Shown piece after piece: positions 31,071 to 39,190 of a DNA stretch of 39,586 bases. Made by a program: the position numbers and the translations under genes. The stretch covers positions 1-39,586 of the forward strand of contig DATEHZ010000051.1 of assembly GCA_035279385.1 (NCBI GenBank). Reading direction: 5' to 3'. Numbering within the stretch: the stretch's first letter is position 1; each line of letters starts with the position of its first letter. This stretch comes from DATGJX01 sp035279385. GTDB taxonomy: Bacteria; Vulcanimicrobiota; Vulcanimicrobiia; Vulcanimicrobiales; Vulcanimicrobiaceae. The notes beneath the pieces are model-generated. The model saw nothing but the letters and a program-made list of their open reading frames with translations, had not been told where the DNA came from and ran no database searches.

Positions 31071-32273
31071 ATGTCTATGCCCATCTCCGATACCGATATC
31101 GTCGTCATCGCCGGCGCGCGCACCCCGTTCGGCAACTTCGGCGGCGTTCTGGCCGGTCTCTCGGCCACCGATCTCGCGGTGCACGCGGCGCAGGCCGCAA
31201 TCGAGCGCAGCGGCGTGTCGAAGGAGCGTATCGACGACGTCGTCTTCGGCAACGTCATGCAGACGAGCGCCGACGCAATCTATCTCGCCCGGCACGTCGG
31301 TCTGCGGGCCGGCATCCCCATCGGCGTTCCGGCGCTGACCCTCAACCGGCTGTGCGGCAGCGGCCTGCAGGCGATTCTGACTGCCGCCAACTCGCTGATG
31401 CTCGGACAGACGACCTACGCGCTCGCCGGCGGCACCGAATCGATGAGCCAAGCCCCGCACGTCGTGCGCGGTGCGCGCAACGGTTTTCCGCTCGGATTGC
31501 AAGTGAAGTTCGAAGACACGCTTTGGGAAGCGCTGACCGACTCGTACAACGGCATGCCGATGGCGATCACCGCCGAGAATCTCGCCGATCGCTACAAGGT
31601 TTCCCGTGAAGCGTGCGACGAGTTTGCGCTGCGTTCGCAGGAAGGCGCGCTCGCCGCGCAAGGCAACGGGTATTTCGCCGAAGAGATCGCGCCGATCGAG
31701 ATCAAAGATCGCAAAGGCAACATCACAACGATCGATCGCGACGAAGGGCCGCGCGCCGGACTTTCGATGGAGAAACTCGCGAAATTGCCGCCGCGCTTTC
31801 GCAAAGAGGGTGTCGTGACGCCCGGCAACGCGAGCGGCATCACCGACGGCGCCGCTGCAGTCGTGCTTACGACGGTGAAGCAGGCTCGCGCCGACAATCT
31901 GCGTTGGATCGGCCGTTTGGTGGCCTCGAGCGTCGTGGGCGTCGATCCCGACATCATGGGCATCGGTCCGGCCGTCGCGATTCCGAAAGCGCTCGAGCGC
32001 GCCGGAGTACGAGCGAGCGATATCGCCGTCATGGAGATCAACGAAGCCTTTGCACCGCAAGTCCTTGCGTGCCTCAAAGAACTGAACAGCGACGGCGCAA
32101 AACTGAATCCGCACGGCGGGGCAATCGCACTCGGTCATCCGCTCGGCGCATCGGGCGCGCGCATTGCGTACACCGCAATCCACGAACTGCGCCGCAGCGG
32201 CGGCGGTTACGGCGTTGCGTCCGCGTGTATCGGAGGCGGACAGGGCATCGCCGCGGTGTTCGCCGTAGAGTGA
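31071..32273 (+). CDS. Acetyl-CoA C-acetyltransferase (thiolase)
   Basis: A 400-residue thiolase. The acyl-carrying Cys is C95 in LNRLCGSGLQ; the C-terminal catalytic residues are H356 in GHPLGASGAR and C386 in ACIGGGQG. It joins two acetyl-CoA to acetoacetyl-CoA, or runs in reverse in degradation. With the dehydrogenase and crotonase 4 kb away on the other strand it makes the route to crotonyl-CoA. The start at ATG 31071 was chosen because the thiolase fold begins right after; the open frame upstream crosses the inverted repeat. The next gene starts one base after the stop. Confidence 0.95.
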   Translation: MSMPISDTDIVVIAGARTPFGNFGGVLAGLSATDLAVHAAQAAIERSGVSKERIDDVVFGNVMQTSADAIYLARHVGLRAGIPIGVPALTLNRLCGSGLQAILTAANSLMLGQTTYALAGGTESMSQAPHVVRGARNGFPLGLQVKFEDTLWEALTDSYNGMPMAITAENLADRYKVSREACDEFALRSQEGALAAQGNGYFAEEIAPIEIKDRKGNITTIDRDEGPRAGLSMEKLAKLPPRFRKEGVVTPGNASGITDGAAAVVLTTVKQARADNLRWIGRLVASSVVGVDPDIMGIGPAVAIPKALERAGVRASDIAVMEINEAFAPQVLACLKELNSDGAKLNPHGGAIALGHPLGASGARIAYTAIHELRRSGGGYGVASACIGGGQGIAAVFAVE

Positions 32274-32274
32274 G

Positions 32275-32820
32275 ATGAACGACGACGCAGCGCCGCGGCC
32301 TGCACCTCGAAAATGGTGGACGTTCACGCGTGCGCTCGACGCGCTCGCGGTGCTCGTCGTGCTGTTCGTGCTCTATCGCATCTTCGTCGCGCCGCGGTAT
32401 CTGGGCGTGGCGAACGCGCACCCCGCGCCGCACGTCACGTATCAAACGCTTTCGGGCACACCGTTCGTGCTCACGCAGCATCGCGGGCACGTCGTGTTCT
32501 TGGACTTTTGGGCGTCCTGGTGCGAGCCGTGCAAACTGTCTTTGCCGATGGTCGAGAAATTCGCACGGGCGCATCCGGAAGTCGAAGTCATTCCCGTAGA
32601 CGTCGGGGAGCCGCGCGCGGTGGCGCAAGCCTATGCGCGCAAACACGATATGCGAAACGTGGCGCTCGACCCGAGAGCCCTCTCTGCGGGTTTCTTCCAA
32701 ATCGAGGGCTTTCCGACGATGGTCGTCGTCGATCCGCAAGGCCGCATCCGCGCAACGTGGACCGGATTCAATCCGGCGATTCAGCTAAACATGGCGCACG
32801 CGGCGCGGACGCTGCAGTAG
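32275..32820 (+). CDS. TlpA-like membrane-anchored thioredoxin
   Basis: A 181-residue protein. One membrane anchor (about 20-38) is followed by a thioredoxin fold with the redox motif W82-C83-E84-P85-C86 and a cis-Pro segment GFPTMVVV. It faces the periplasm and would reduce disulfides, often for cytochrome c or copper-protein maturation. It starts one base after thiolase, so it is cotranscribed, although no functional link is evident. Confidence 0.88.
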   Translation: MNDDAAPRPAPRKWWTFTRALDALAVLVVLFVLYRIFVAPRYLGVANAHPAPHVTYQTLSGTPFVLTQHRGHVVFLDFWASWCEPCKLSLPMVEKFARAHPEVEVIPVDVGEPRAVAQAYARKHDMRNVALDPRALSAGFFQIEGFPTMVVVDPQGRIRATWTGFNPAIQLNMAHAARTLQ

Positions 32821-32825
32821 CCGCC

Positions 32826-32921
32826 GTTAGCAGGCAAGCAGCTTCACCGGGCAGCGGACCGGCCGATAGGTGAAAATGGACGGCAGGCACGCGGTTGGAG
32901 CTTTCCCGCGCGCCTGCTGAC
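32826..32921. ncRNA. Candidate structured RNA, three-way junction
   Basis: GTTAGCAGGC (32826-32835) pairs over all ten positions (one G-T) with GCCTGCTGAC (32912-32921). Inside are TTCACC (32843-32848) with GGTGAA (32869-32874), capped by GGC/GCC (32850-32852 with 32862-32864), and CGCGG (32890-32894) with CCGCG (32906-32910). These stems are compatible and make a three-way junction. It lies between convergent genes, where no coding is possible in a sensible frame. I do not recognise a known RNA family; the strand is undetermined. Confidence 0.4.
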
Positions 32922-32927
32922 ACAGTA

Positions 32928-32977
32928 GCCCAAGGACGGGGTGTGCCTTGGGCGTCCCCCGCGCAATGGGGACGCCC
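32928..32977. terminator. Two mutually exclusive hairpins between convergent genes
   Basis: GCCCAAGG (32928-32935) pairs with CCTTGGGC (32946-32953). GGGCGTCCCC (32950-32959) pairs perfectly with GGGGACGCCC (32968-32977). They share 32950-32953, so only one can form at a time. There is no T-run on either strand; it may be a bidirectional terminator of GC-rich type or a REP-like repeat. Confidence 0.5.
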
Positions 32978-32986
32978 CCGGCTCCG

Positions 32987-33955
32987 CTACGACGGGCCCT
33001 TGGGATCGCCGTCGATCTCCCCCATCAAGGCATCGTGCGGATCGATCGTAAACGGCGGCAGCACGAAGTGCAGCGTGTTGTCGAAGACCGTCGCGAAGAT
33101 CATTCCCGAGGGTTTTCCGGCGCTGAAGAAGCTCAAGTTGTAGCGCAGCTGATCGTCGAGCACGAACGGAAACCAGATATCGATCGTCGTTCCGCGCTCG
33201 AACGTCACGGGCTTTGCCGCGCTGATTCCGATATCGAAAAAACATACCGCGTCGGGTCCGCCCCATCCGGGCGCCGGCGCATGATTCGGTGCGAACTCCG
33301 CTTGCGTCGGCGCTCGCGCAAAGAGTTGGCTGAGTTTGGCATCCGCCGCCGCATTGTTTCGCCCGTAGGAAATGGTGACGTCGTAACCGCCCGTGAACTG
33401 CCGGATCGGCGGATGTATCGTGCCCCCAGCGGGATGAATTCGTGCGTCGGGCTTGGTTTCGTACACCTCCGCATCGCATGCGGCGCGAACGGTTTGCGCG
33501 TCGGCGGTTCGAACGTCGCTATTCGCGGCTGCGGCGCCGGCCACGAGTTCTTTGCTCAGCCCGTAGGACGCGAGCGTCTGCGAGTTTGGAGGCGGCAAGC
33601 TGACCGGCGGCGTGTACGGCAAGGGCCACGGCAGCGCCGGCGCGAGCGGATACGCGAGGTCGGATTGCCAGCAGCCCGGCGGCGAGAGCGATCTCGACAT
33701 ATCCAGGGCGTCCCACCAGCGATCGGCGGAAGTGACCAGTCCCATCACGCCGTGCCGTTTTCCGGAGTCCCACGAAAGCAGTGCTTGATTTCCGCGAACC
33801 ACGACGCCGCTGACCGCGAGATCTTTTGGATCGTCACCCTCTGCGCGAACCCGATGCGCGAGTAAACGCACGGCGTCGGAGCGCATGTCGGCGCGAGCCG
33901 CCCCACCGAGCAGCATTGCGAGCACCGTCAACAGCAGCGCGACGCGCATTGCCAT
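32987..33955 (-). CDS. Secreted protein of unknown function
   Basis: A 322-residue protein. ATG 33955 was chosen because a signal peptide follows at once (about 1-23, ending ARA); ATG 33949 is also possible. The N-terminal third contains RMSDAVRLL-type helix and a VVVRGNQALLSWDSG strand pair; a Pro-rich linker (about 110-135) separates it from a beta-rich C-terminal domain with FFDIGISAAKPVTF and TIDIWFPF. Two Cys are widely spaced. I recognise no family. It is convergent with tlpA and divergent from the MCE gene. Confidence 0.7.
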   Translation of the reverse strand: MAMRVALLLTVLAMLLGGAARADMRSDAVRLLAHRVRAEGDDPKDLAVSGVVVRGNQALLSWDSGKRHGVMGLVTSADRWWDALDMSRSLSPPGCWQSDLAYPLAPALPWPLPYTPPVSLPPPNSQTLASYGLSKELVAGAAAANSDVRTADAQTVRAACDAEVYETKPDARIHPAGGTIHPPIRQFTGGYDVTISYGRNNAAADAKLSQLFARAPTQAEFAPNHAPAPGWGGPDAVCFFDIGISAAKPVTFERGTTIDIWFPFVLDDQLRYNLSFFSAGKPSGMIFATVFDNTLHFVLPPFTIDPHDALMGEIDGDPKGPS

Positions 33956-34032
33956 ATCCGTGCAACGCTTCGCCGTCCGCGATGATGACACCAGCAGAGG
34001 AAGGGTTGCGCAGCAGACGATACTCTACCGTT

Positions 34033-34965
34033 ATGGCGCGTACGCGAGCAGTTCGAGTCACACGGCCGGCACGGCTGGGCCTTATCGCGCTCGTTGCGAT
34101 CCTGATTGCAGCCGGTATTTTCGTTGCGCTCAAGTACATGCGCGGCGCGGGCGGCTATCAAATCGGGGTGCATTTTCCGCAGGCGGCCGGCGTGGCCCCC
34201 GGCGCGCAAGTCTTCCTGAACGGCGTCGCGATCGGCGGGGTCACAAAAGTGAAGATCCTGCCCGATACCACCGTTGACTTCATCATCAACGTCCTTCGCG
34301 ACACGCCCATTCCCAAAAGCGCGACGTTCACGGTGCAAAGTACGGTGACGGGAACGCGCAACGTCGCGATCAGCGTTCCGCCGCAACCCGTTTCACCGGC
34401 GGACGTTTGGCCGAAGCGCGTGCTTCCGGTGCGCGAACAGCCCTCCGGCACGCCGCCGCTCACGCTCGAAACGTTCATGGCGCAGAGCAAATCGCTCGGC
34501 GACCGTGCGTACCGCGTGCTCGCGCTCGCGCGCCCGTACGGAAAACCGCTGCTGCGCCACCTTCAGAACGCGCGCGCCAACGGCGCGGCTACGACGCAAG
34601 AACTGCGCGCGACCCTACCGTCGGTGATGGGTGACCTGCGCTCCACCGTCGCACGGGCGAGGGCCAACGTACAGGACGCGCAGACGGCGCTGCGCGAGCG
34701 CGATCGAGGCAAACTCGAGCAGATCGCCGCGTCGTTCCAGCGCTCCGCGGCGGATATGAAACGGACGTCGGCGGCGCTCGATTCGCTCAAACGCGATCCG
34801 TCGATGCGCGCGAACGTGCGAGCCGCATCGGCGCAGCTGCGCGCCGTCACCGGCAACATGGCCGAGCTCTCGCGCGATCTGCAGATGATTACCGGCAATC
34901 CGCAAACGAAAGCGCAGTTGCGCGATGCGGGCGCGCGGCTGCGGGCCCTGCTCCAGAAGCTCTAA
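34033..34965 (+). CDS. MCE/MlaD-domain protein
   Basis: A 310-residue protein. A single N-terminal membrane helix (about 14-33) is followed by an MCE domain (about 43-115) starting YQIGVHFPQAAGVAPGAQV and then GVAIGGVTKVK. The rest is a long helical tail with several leucine heptads. MCE proteins bind lipids and usually work with an ABC transporter (MlaE/MlaF type) to move phospholipids to or from the outer membrane. No mlaE or mlaF is in the window, so it is an orphan here. The start ATG 34033 was chosen because it gives a short N-terminus before the anchor. Convergent with crotonase. Confidence 0.85.
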   Translation: MARTRAVRVTRPARLGLIALVAILIAAGIFVALKYMRGAGGYQIGVHFPQAAGVAPGAQVFLNGVAIGGVTKVKILPDTTVDFIINVLRDTPIPKSATFTVQSTVTGTRNVAISVPPQPVSPADVWPKRVLPVREQPSGTPPLTLETFMAQSKSLGDRAYRVLALARPYGKPLLRHLQNARANGAATTQELRATLPSVMGDLRSTVARARANVQDAQTALRERDRGKLEQIAASFQRSAADMKRTSAALDSLKRDPSMRANVRAASAQLRAVTGNMAELSRDLQMITGNPQTKAQLRDAGARLRALLQKL

Positions 34966-34974
34966 GAAACCTGG

Positions 34975-35769
34975 CTAGTTCCCCTTCCACTCCGCCTTGC
35001 GCTTTTCGAGGAAAGCGCCGGTGCCTTCTTTGAAGTCGTTCGTGTTGACGAGCGCACCGAACTCGAGCGCTTCCAGTTCGAGCGCGTCCGCCATCGGCAG
35101 ATGCGCGCCGCCGATGATCGCGCGTTTGCAGGCTTGGATCGCGAGCGGAGCCTTTTGCGAAATCGTGTGCGCGAGTTTCTTTGCTGCGGGCAGCAACTCG
35201 TCTTGCGGTACGACGCGCTCCACCAGGCCAATCTGCAGCGCGAGCTGCGCGTCGATGATATCGCCGCTCAGGCAAAGATACATCGCCATACCCTTGCCCA
35301 AAAGCCGCATCGTGCGCTGCGATCCGCCGTAGCCGGGCATAAGTCCCAAGTTCACCTCAGGCTGACCGAAGCGGGCGTTTTCGCTCGCGATGCGGATGTC
35401 GCCGGCCATCGCCAGTTCGCATCCCCCGCCGAGCGCAAAACCGTTGACCGCCATGATGACCGGTTTTTTCAAGCGTTCGATTTGCAGCGTAATCGCTTGT
35501 CCGCTGCGCGCTTTCTCCGCGCCCTCGACGGCGCTCCCGAGCGCATTGAGTTCGCCGATGTCCGCGCCCGCCGCGAAAGCCTTCGTTCCGGCGCCCGTGA
35601 TGATGATGCAGCGCACGTCGTCGCGGTGTTCGAGCTCGCGAAGTGCTTGCGAGAGTTCGCTCAGCAGTTCGGCACTCAGCGCGTTGAGCACCGCCGGCCG
35701 GTTCAGCGTGACGAGGGCAGCGGCTTCGTCCATCTCGACCGTGATGTTCGCGAACGTTCTAGCTTGCAT
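34975..35769 (-). CDS. Enoyl-CoA hydratase (crotonase)
   Basis: A 264-residue crotonase. The catalytic glutamates are E118 (in GGGCELA) and E138 (in FGQPEVNLG); the oxyanion-forming AAGADI is near residue 67. It hydrates trans-2-enoyl-CoA, probably crotonyl-CoA given its partner. ATG 35769 overlaps the stop of the dehydrogenase gene by 11 bases, so the two are one transcript. Confidence 0.93.
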   Translation of the reverse strand: MQARTFANITVEMDEAAALVTLNRPAVLNALSAELLSELSQALRELEHRDDVRCIIITGAGTKAFAAGADIGELNALGSAVEGAEKARSGQAITLQIERLKKPVIMAVNGFALGGGCELAMAGDIRIASENARFGQPEVNLGLMPGYGGSQRTMRLLGKGMAMYLCLSGDIIDAQLALQIGLVERVVPQDELLPAAKKLAHTISQKAPLAIQACKRAIIGGAHLPMADALELEALEFGALVNTNDFKEGTGAFLEKRKAEWKGN

Positions 35770-36616
35770 AATCGTAAAAGCCCTTTCCGCTCTTGCGGCC
35801 GTAGTGGCCGGCGAGCACCATGCGTTTGAGCAGCGGCGGCGCGGCCATCATCGGATCCTTGAATTCGTCGAACATGATCTGCGCGATGTAGTACGTCGTG
35901 TCCAGCCCGACGAAATCCAGCAGTTCCAGCGGGCCCATCGGATAGCCGCAGCCGAGCTTCATGCCCTTGTCGATGTCCTCTTTGCTGGCGAGGCCTTCTT
36001 CGTAGACTTTGATCGCGTAGAGCAGGTAGGGCACGAGCAGGCGGTTCACGACGAACCCGGTCGTGTCTTTGGCGAGAATCGGCTCCTTACCGAGCTTGCG
36101 GGCGAACGCGAAGAGCGAATCGATCACGTCCTGCGTCGTCGCAATGGTCTTGACGACCTCGACGAGTTTCATGATCGGAACGGGGTTGAAGAAGTGCAGG
36201 CCCGCGACGCGGTTCGGCCGTTTGGTCTTTGCAGCCAGTTCGATGACGCACAGACTCGAGGTGTTCGTGCAGATGATTCCGTGCGGCGCGAGCAGGTCGT
36301 CGAGCTGCCCGAAGAGTTTGGTCTTCACCTCGACGTTCTCGACGATCGCCTCGATGACGAGATCGCAATCCTTAAGGTCGTTAATGTTCGTCGTCGGACG
36401 GATGCGCGCGAGCGTCGCATCGCGATCGGCGGGCGAAAGTTTTTGTTTCTCGACGAACTTGTCCAGCGACTTGGTGATGGTCTGCATGCCCCGCTGCAGC
36501 GGTGCGTCGGCCACCTCCATCAGTACGACGTCGAACCCGGCCGCCGCGCAGGTTTGCGCGATGCCGTTACCCATGAGGCCGGCGCCGCAGACGCCGACTT
36601 TGCGAATCTCGTTCAA
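35759..36616 (-). CDS. 3-hydroxybutyryl-CoA dehydrogenase
   Basis: A 285-residue enzyme, the typical length of the clostridial Hbd type. The NAD site is GAGLMGNGIAQ; the catalytic His is in GLHFFNPVPIMKLVEVV with its Glu partner. It interconverts acetoacetyl-CoA and 3-hydroxybutyryl-CoA. The start is TTG 36616, supported by AAGGAG eight bases upstream; no ATG precedes the Rossmann strand. First gene of the pair with crotonase, divergent from phoU. Confidence 0.93.
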   Translation of the reverse strand: MNEIRKVGVCGAGLMGNGIAQTCAAAGFDVVLMEVADAPLQRGMQTITKSLDKFVEKQKLSPADRDATLARIRPTTNINDLKDCDLVIEAIVENVEVKTKLFGQLDDLLAPHGIICTNTSSLCVIELAAKTKRPNRVAGLHFFNPVPIMKLVEVVKTIATTQDVIDSLFAFARKLGKEPILAKDTTGFVVNRLLVPYLLYAIKVYEEGLASKEDIDKGMKLGCGYPMGPLELLDFVGLDTTYYIAQIMFDEFKDPMMAAPPLLKRMVLAGHYGRKSGKGFYDYAS

Positions 36617-36657
36617 AACCTTTACTCCTTCAGGAAATCGGCGCTCAGATTGTCTAA

Positions 36658-36687
36658 TTGCGTGAGCGGAACCTTTGCGGCTATACT
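36658..36687 (+). promoter_or_regulatory. Candidate promoter of phoU
   Basis: TTGCGT (36658-36663), an 18-base spacer and TATACT (36682-36687). An AAGGAGG lies before the GTG at 36717. Confidence 0.55.
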
Positions 36688-36716
36688 GGTAGGCTGGAAG
36701 GAGGGTCTCCCACACC

Positions 36717-37352
36717 GTGCGCACTGCTTATCACGAGGCACTGGAGTCAACCCGTTTGGACGTCGTTCGCCTCGGCGCGCTGTCGGGAGATGCCATTCGG
36801 CTTGCCGTCGAGGCGCTCGAGCGGCGCGATGCGTCGGCCGGCGCCCGCGTCGTTGCCGGGGACGACGTCATCGACGACTTACGTCGCAAAATCGAGAGCT
36901 CGTGCATCGAGCTCATTTGGCGCCAGCAGCCGGTCGCGGGCGAGTTGCGCGAGATCGCAGCCATGCTGGAGATCGCGACGGACCTCGAGCGCGTGGGCGA
37001 CTATGCCGTCGACATTGCCAAGCATGCAATCAAGCTTGCCGACGTACCCCTGCGCCCCGCGCGTGTCGAGATCGATCGTATCGCCGGCGTCGCGCATGCC
37101 ATTCTGCTGGACGCGATGCGCGCGTACACCGAACGGGACGCCGAACTGGCGGAGCGCGTCATCGAAGAAGACGACGAGGTGGATCGCCTCTACAAACGCG
37201 GCGTGAAGGCGCTGCAAGAAGAGATGGCTTCCGATCCGGAGATGGTGAAAGCGGGAACGCGCATGCTGTTCGTGCTCGCGGCACTCGAGCGCGTCGGCGA
37301 TCGCGCGAACAACATCGCTTGGCACACGAAGGAAATGATCGGCACCGCTTGA
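36717..37352 (+). CDS. phoU: PhoU-like phosphate regulator
   Basis: A 211-residue all-helical protein with two PhoU repeats. Each has the metal-binding motif: AAMLEIATDLERVGDYAVDIA near residue 82, and VLAALERVGDRANNIA near residue 188. PhoU links the Pst phosphate transporter to PhoR. The GTG start has a good AAGGAGG. No pst genes or phoBR are in the window, so it is solitary. The TGA overlaps the TTG of the aminotransferase. Confidence 0.92.
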   Translation: MRTAYHEALESTRLDVVRLGALSGDAIRLAVEALERRDASAGARVVAGDDVIDDLRRKIESSCIELIWRQQPVAGELREIAAMLEIATDLERVGDYAVDIAKHAIKLADVPLRPARVEIDRIAGVAHAILLDAMRAYTERDAELAERVIEEDDEVDRLYKRGVKALQEEMASDPEMVKAGTRMLFVLAALERVGDRANNIAWHTKEMIGTA

Positions 37353-38521
37353 CCCTTCGACACGCTCAAACGGACACGGCTTTAGACCGTTCGCTGTTCG
37401 CCGCCTGCGAACGTTACAACTACTTGAATCACGCCGCGGTCGGCGTGCTGCCGCGTCCTACCCGCGAGGCGCTGCACGCATTCGTCGACGCCCATGCCGA
37501 CGGCGGCGTGATGGGTGTTTTCCCGTACGAACTTCGTATGAACGAGTATCGTGCGCGCATTGCGCGTTTCATCGGCGCGCAACCCGGTACGATTGCGGTG
37601 CTCCGCAACACCACCGACGGCGCGAATGCCGTTGCGGGCGGATACCCGTGGCAGCCGGGCGACGAAGTCATCCTTCCGGACAATGAATTTCCCGCCAACG
37701 CGCAGCCGTGGCTGGCACTTCGCAAACGCGGCGTAAACGTGCGTTTCATCGAAACTGCGCGCGAGCGTCTCACACCCGACGTTTTGCGCCGCCATATCGG
37801 CGATCGCACGAAGGTCGTCACCGTATCGTGGGTTTCGTTTGAAGACGGCTACCGCCACGATCTTCCGGCGCTCGCGGAGATCGCGCACGCGCACGGGGCG
37901 ATCCTTGCCGTGGATGCGATTCAAGGACTTGGCGCGTTTCCGCTGGACGTGCAGGCGTGCGGCATCGACGCGCTCTATTGCGGCGGCGCGAAATGGATGC
38001 TCTCGCTGCAGGGCGTGAGCTTCTTGTTCGTTTCGGCGGAGCTCATGCAGCGGCTCGACCTCGCCGCACCGGGCTGGCGCTCGGTCGCCGATATGTGGTC
38101 GTTCCTTGAATACGATCAGCCGCTGGCGGGCGATGCGACGCGTTTTGAAGCCGGGACGCCGAATTTCGTAGGCGCTCTCTCGCTTGCAGAATCGATAGAG
38201 GTCATCGAACGGGCCGGAACCGCCCGCATTGCCGCCCACGTTCTCGCATTGACCGACCGGCTCGCGGAGGGCTTGCGCGCCGCCGGCGCGGAGTTGTCGA
38301 GCATTCGCGGGCGAACGGAATCTTCAGGTATCGTCACGTTCAACGTGCCGGGCGCGGATCCGGTGGCGCTCGGCAAAGCGCTGCAGCGCGACGGCATCGT
38401 GACGACGTACCGTTCGAGCGGTATTCGCGTTGCGCCGCATGGTTACAACACGTTTGGTGAAGTCGACGCGGTCGTCGACGGCGTGATGCGTTTGAGAAAG
38501 GACGTTGCATGCTCCCCCTGA
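37349..38521 (+). CDS. Class V aminotransferase (cysteine desulfurase/isopenicillin N epimerase-like)
   Basis: A 390-residue PLP enzyme. It has YLNHAAVGVLP near residue 27, the RNTTDGAN segment, VDAIQGLGAFPLDV (cofactor Asp and Gln) and the PLP Lys in CGGAKWMLSLQG. The C-terminus has the SSGIRVAPHGYNTFGEVD segment common in the class. The group includes cysteine desulfurases, selenocysteine lyases, epimerases and kynureninases; the catalytic Cys loop of a SufS-type desulfurase is not evident. The start is uncertain: TTG 37349, forming TTGA with the phoU stop, is the only normal start codon before the fold. The stop overlaps the next gene by 13 bases. Confidence 0.88.
   Translation: MTLRHAQTDTALDRSLFAACERYNYLNHAAVGVLPRPTREALHAFVDAHADGGVMGVFPYELRMNEYRARIARFIGAQPGTIAVLRNTTDGANAVAGGYPWQPGDEVILPDNEFPANAQPWLALRKRGVNVRFIETARERLTPDVLRRHIGDRTKVVTVSWVSFEDGYRHDLPALAEIAHAHGAILAVDAIQGLGAFPLDVQACGIDALYCGGAKWMLSLQGVSFLFVSAELMQRLDLAAPGWRSVADMWSFLEYDQPLAGDATRFEAGTPNFVGALSLAESIEVIERAGTARIAAHVLALTDRLAEGLRAAGAELSSIRGRTESSGIVTFNVPGADPVALGKALQRDGIVTTYRSSGIRVAPHGYNTFGEVDAVVDGVMRLRKDVACSP
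37353..37367 (+). repeat. Short dispersed repeat, copy 3 (degenerate)
   Basis: CCTTCGACACGCTCA at about 37353-37367 matches copy 1 except for one base. It lies directly after the phoU stop and encodes part of the N-terminus of the aminotransferase (TLRHAQ). Confidence 0.65.
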
Positions 38522-39156
38522 TCCTCGCGGTTTCGATTGCTACGGCTGCCCCTGCGGACGGCACGTACACGTATGCGATGTCGCTCAATGGCGCGCAGGT
38601 CGAAACGACCGCCGTTACGGTCAAGCACGACGCGGCGGGCAACGTGGTACTCAGCGAAAGCGCGACGGGGAACATGAACGGACGCAGCGGCGACGTGAGC
38701 GATACGCTCACGCTCGATCAAACGCTCGCCCCGATGGGATACTCCGCGAACGCGTCCATTGCGGACTCTCGCTCGATGCAGGCGAGCCTCGCGTTCAAAG
38801 GCGATCGCGCCGTGCAGACCGGCGACGTGAGCAAGACGTACGATCTCGCCGCCGACGCGAAGCATTTCGTGGTACTCGATTTCGGTCCGTTCGCCGGCTA
38901 TTTCGCGCTGCCGGCACAAATGCAGGCGTGGAATTTTCAGCCGGTCATTGCCATCGTGCCGATGTACGCCCAAGGCGTGCCCATCGCCGTCGACAAGTCG
39001 CTCACGCCCGAGCGGCCGAAAAGCGTTCCCGCAACGGACGTGCAGATCTCCGTGAAGACGCCCGTGCAATTCACCATCTGGTACGACCCCAAGACGCTCG
39101 TGGTCGACGAGATGGAGGTCCCCACGGAGGGGGTTTTGGTTACGCGACAGGCGTAA
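38509..39156 (+). CDS. Secreted beta-rich protein, unknown
   Basis: A 215-residue protein. Residues 1-14 look like a short signal peptide. The mature part is rich in alternating strand patterns and Thr/Val/Ser, with many Ala-Asp turns, as in a periplasmic beta-barrel or lipocalin-like fold. There is no Cys. I recognise no family. ATG 38509 lies within the 3' end of the aminotransferase gene, which suggests coupling. Confidence 0.65.
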   Translation: MLPLILAVSIATAAPADGTYTYAMSLNGAQVETTAVTVKHDAAGNVVLSESATGNMNGRSGDVSDTLTLDQTLAPMGYSANASIADSRSMQASLAFKGDRAVQTGDVSKTYDLAADAKHFVVLDFGPFAGYFALPAQMQAWNFQPVIAIVPMYAQGVPIAVDKSLTPERPKSVPATDVQISVKTPVQFTIWYDPKTLVVDEMEVPTEGVLVTRQA

Positions 39157-39190
39157 GGATACAGACCTTTCTGGTTAAGGAGACGTATCG

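Noticed and set aside
30972..32327. A 451-codon minus-strand frame opposite thiolase
   Set aside because: Antisense to a thiolase with every catalytic residue; composition is typical of a GC-rich shadow frame.
32826..32921. Known RNA such as SRP RNA, RNase P RNA or tmRNA
   Set aside because: None of their invariant sequences (for example the SRP GGAAGNA loop or the tmRNA acceptor end) is present on either strand.
35390..37348. Upstream extension of the aminotransferase frame (to more than 1000 codons)
   Set aside because: It is antisense to crotonase and the dehydrogenase and out of frame with phoU; the PLP fold begins only after 37349.
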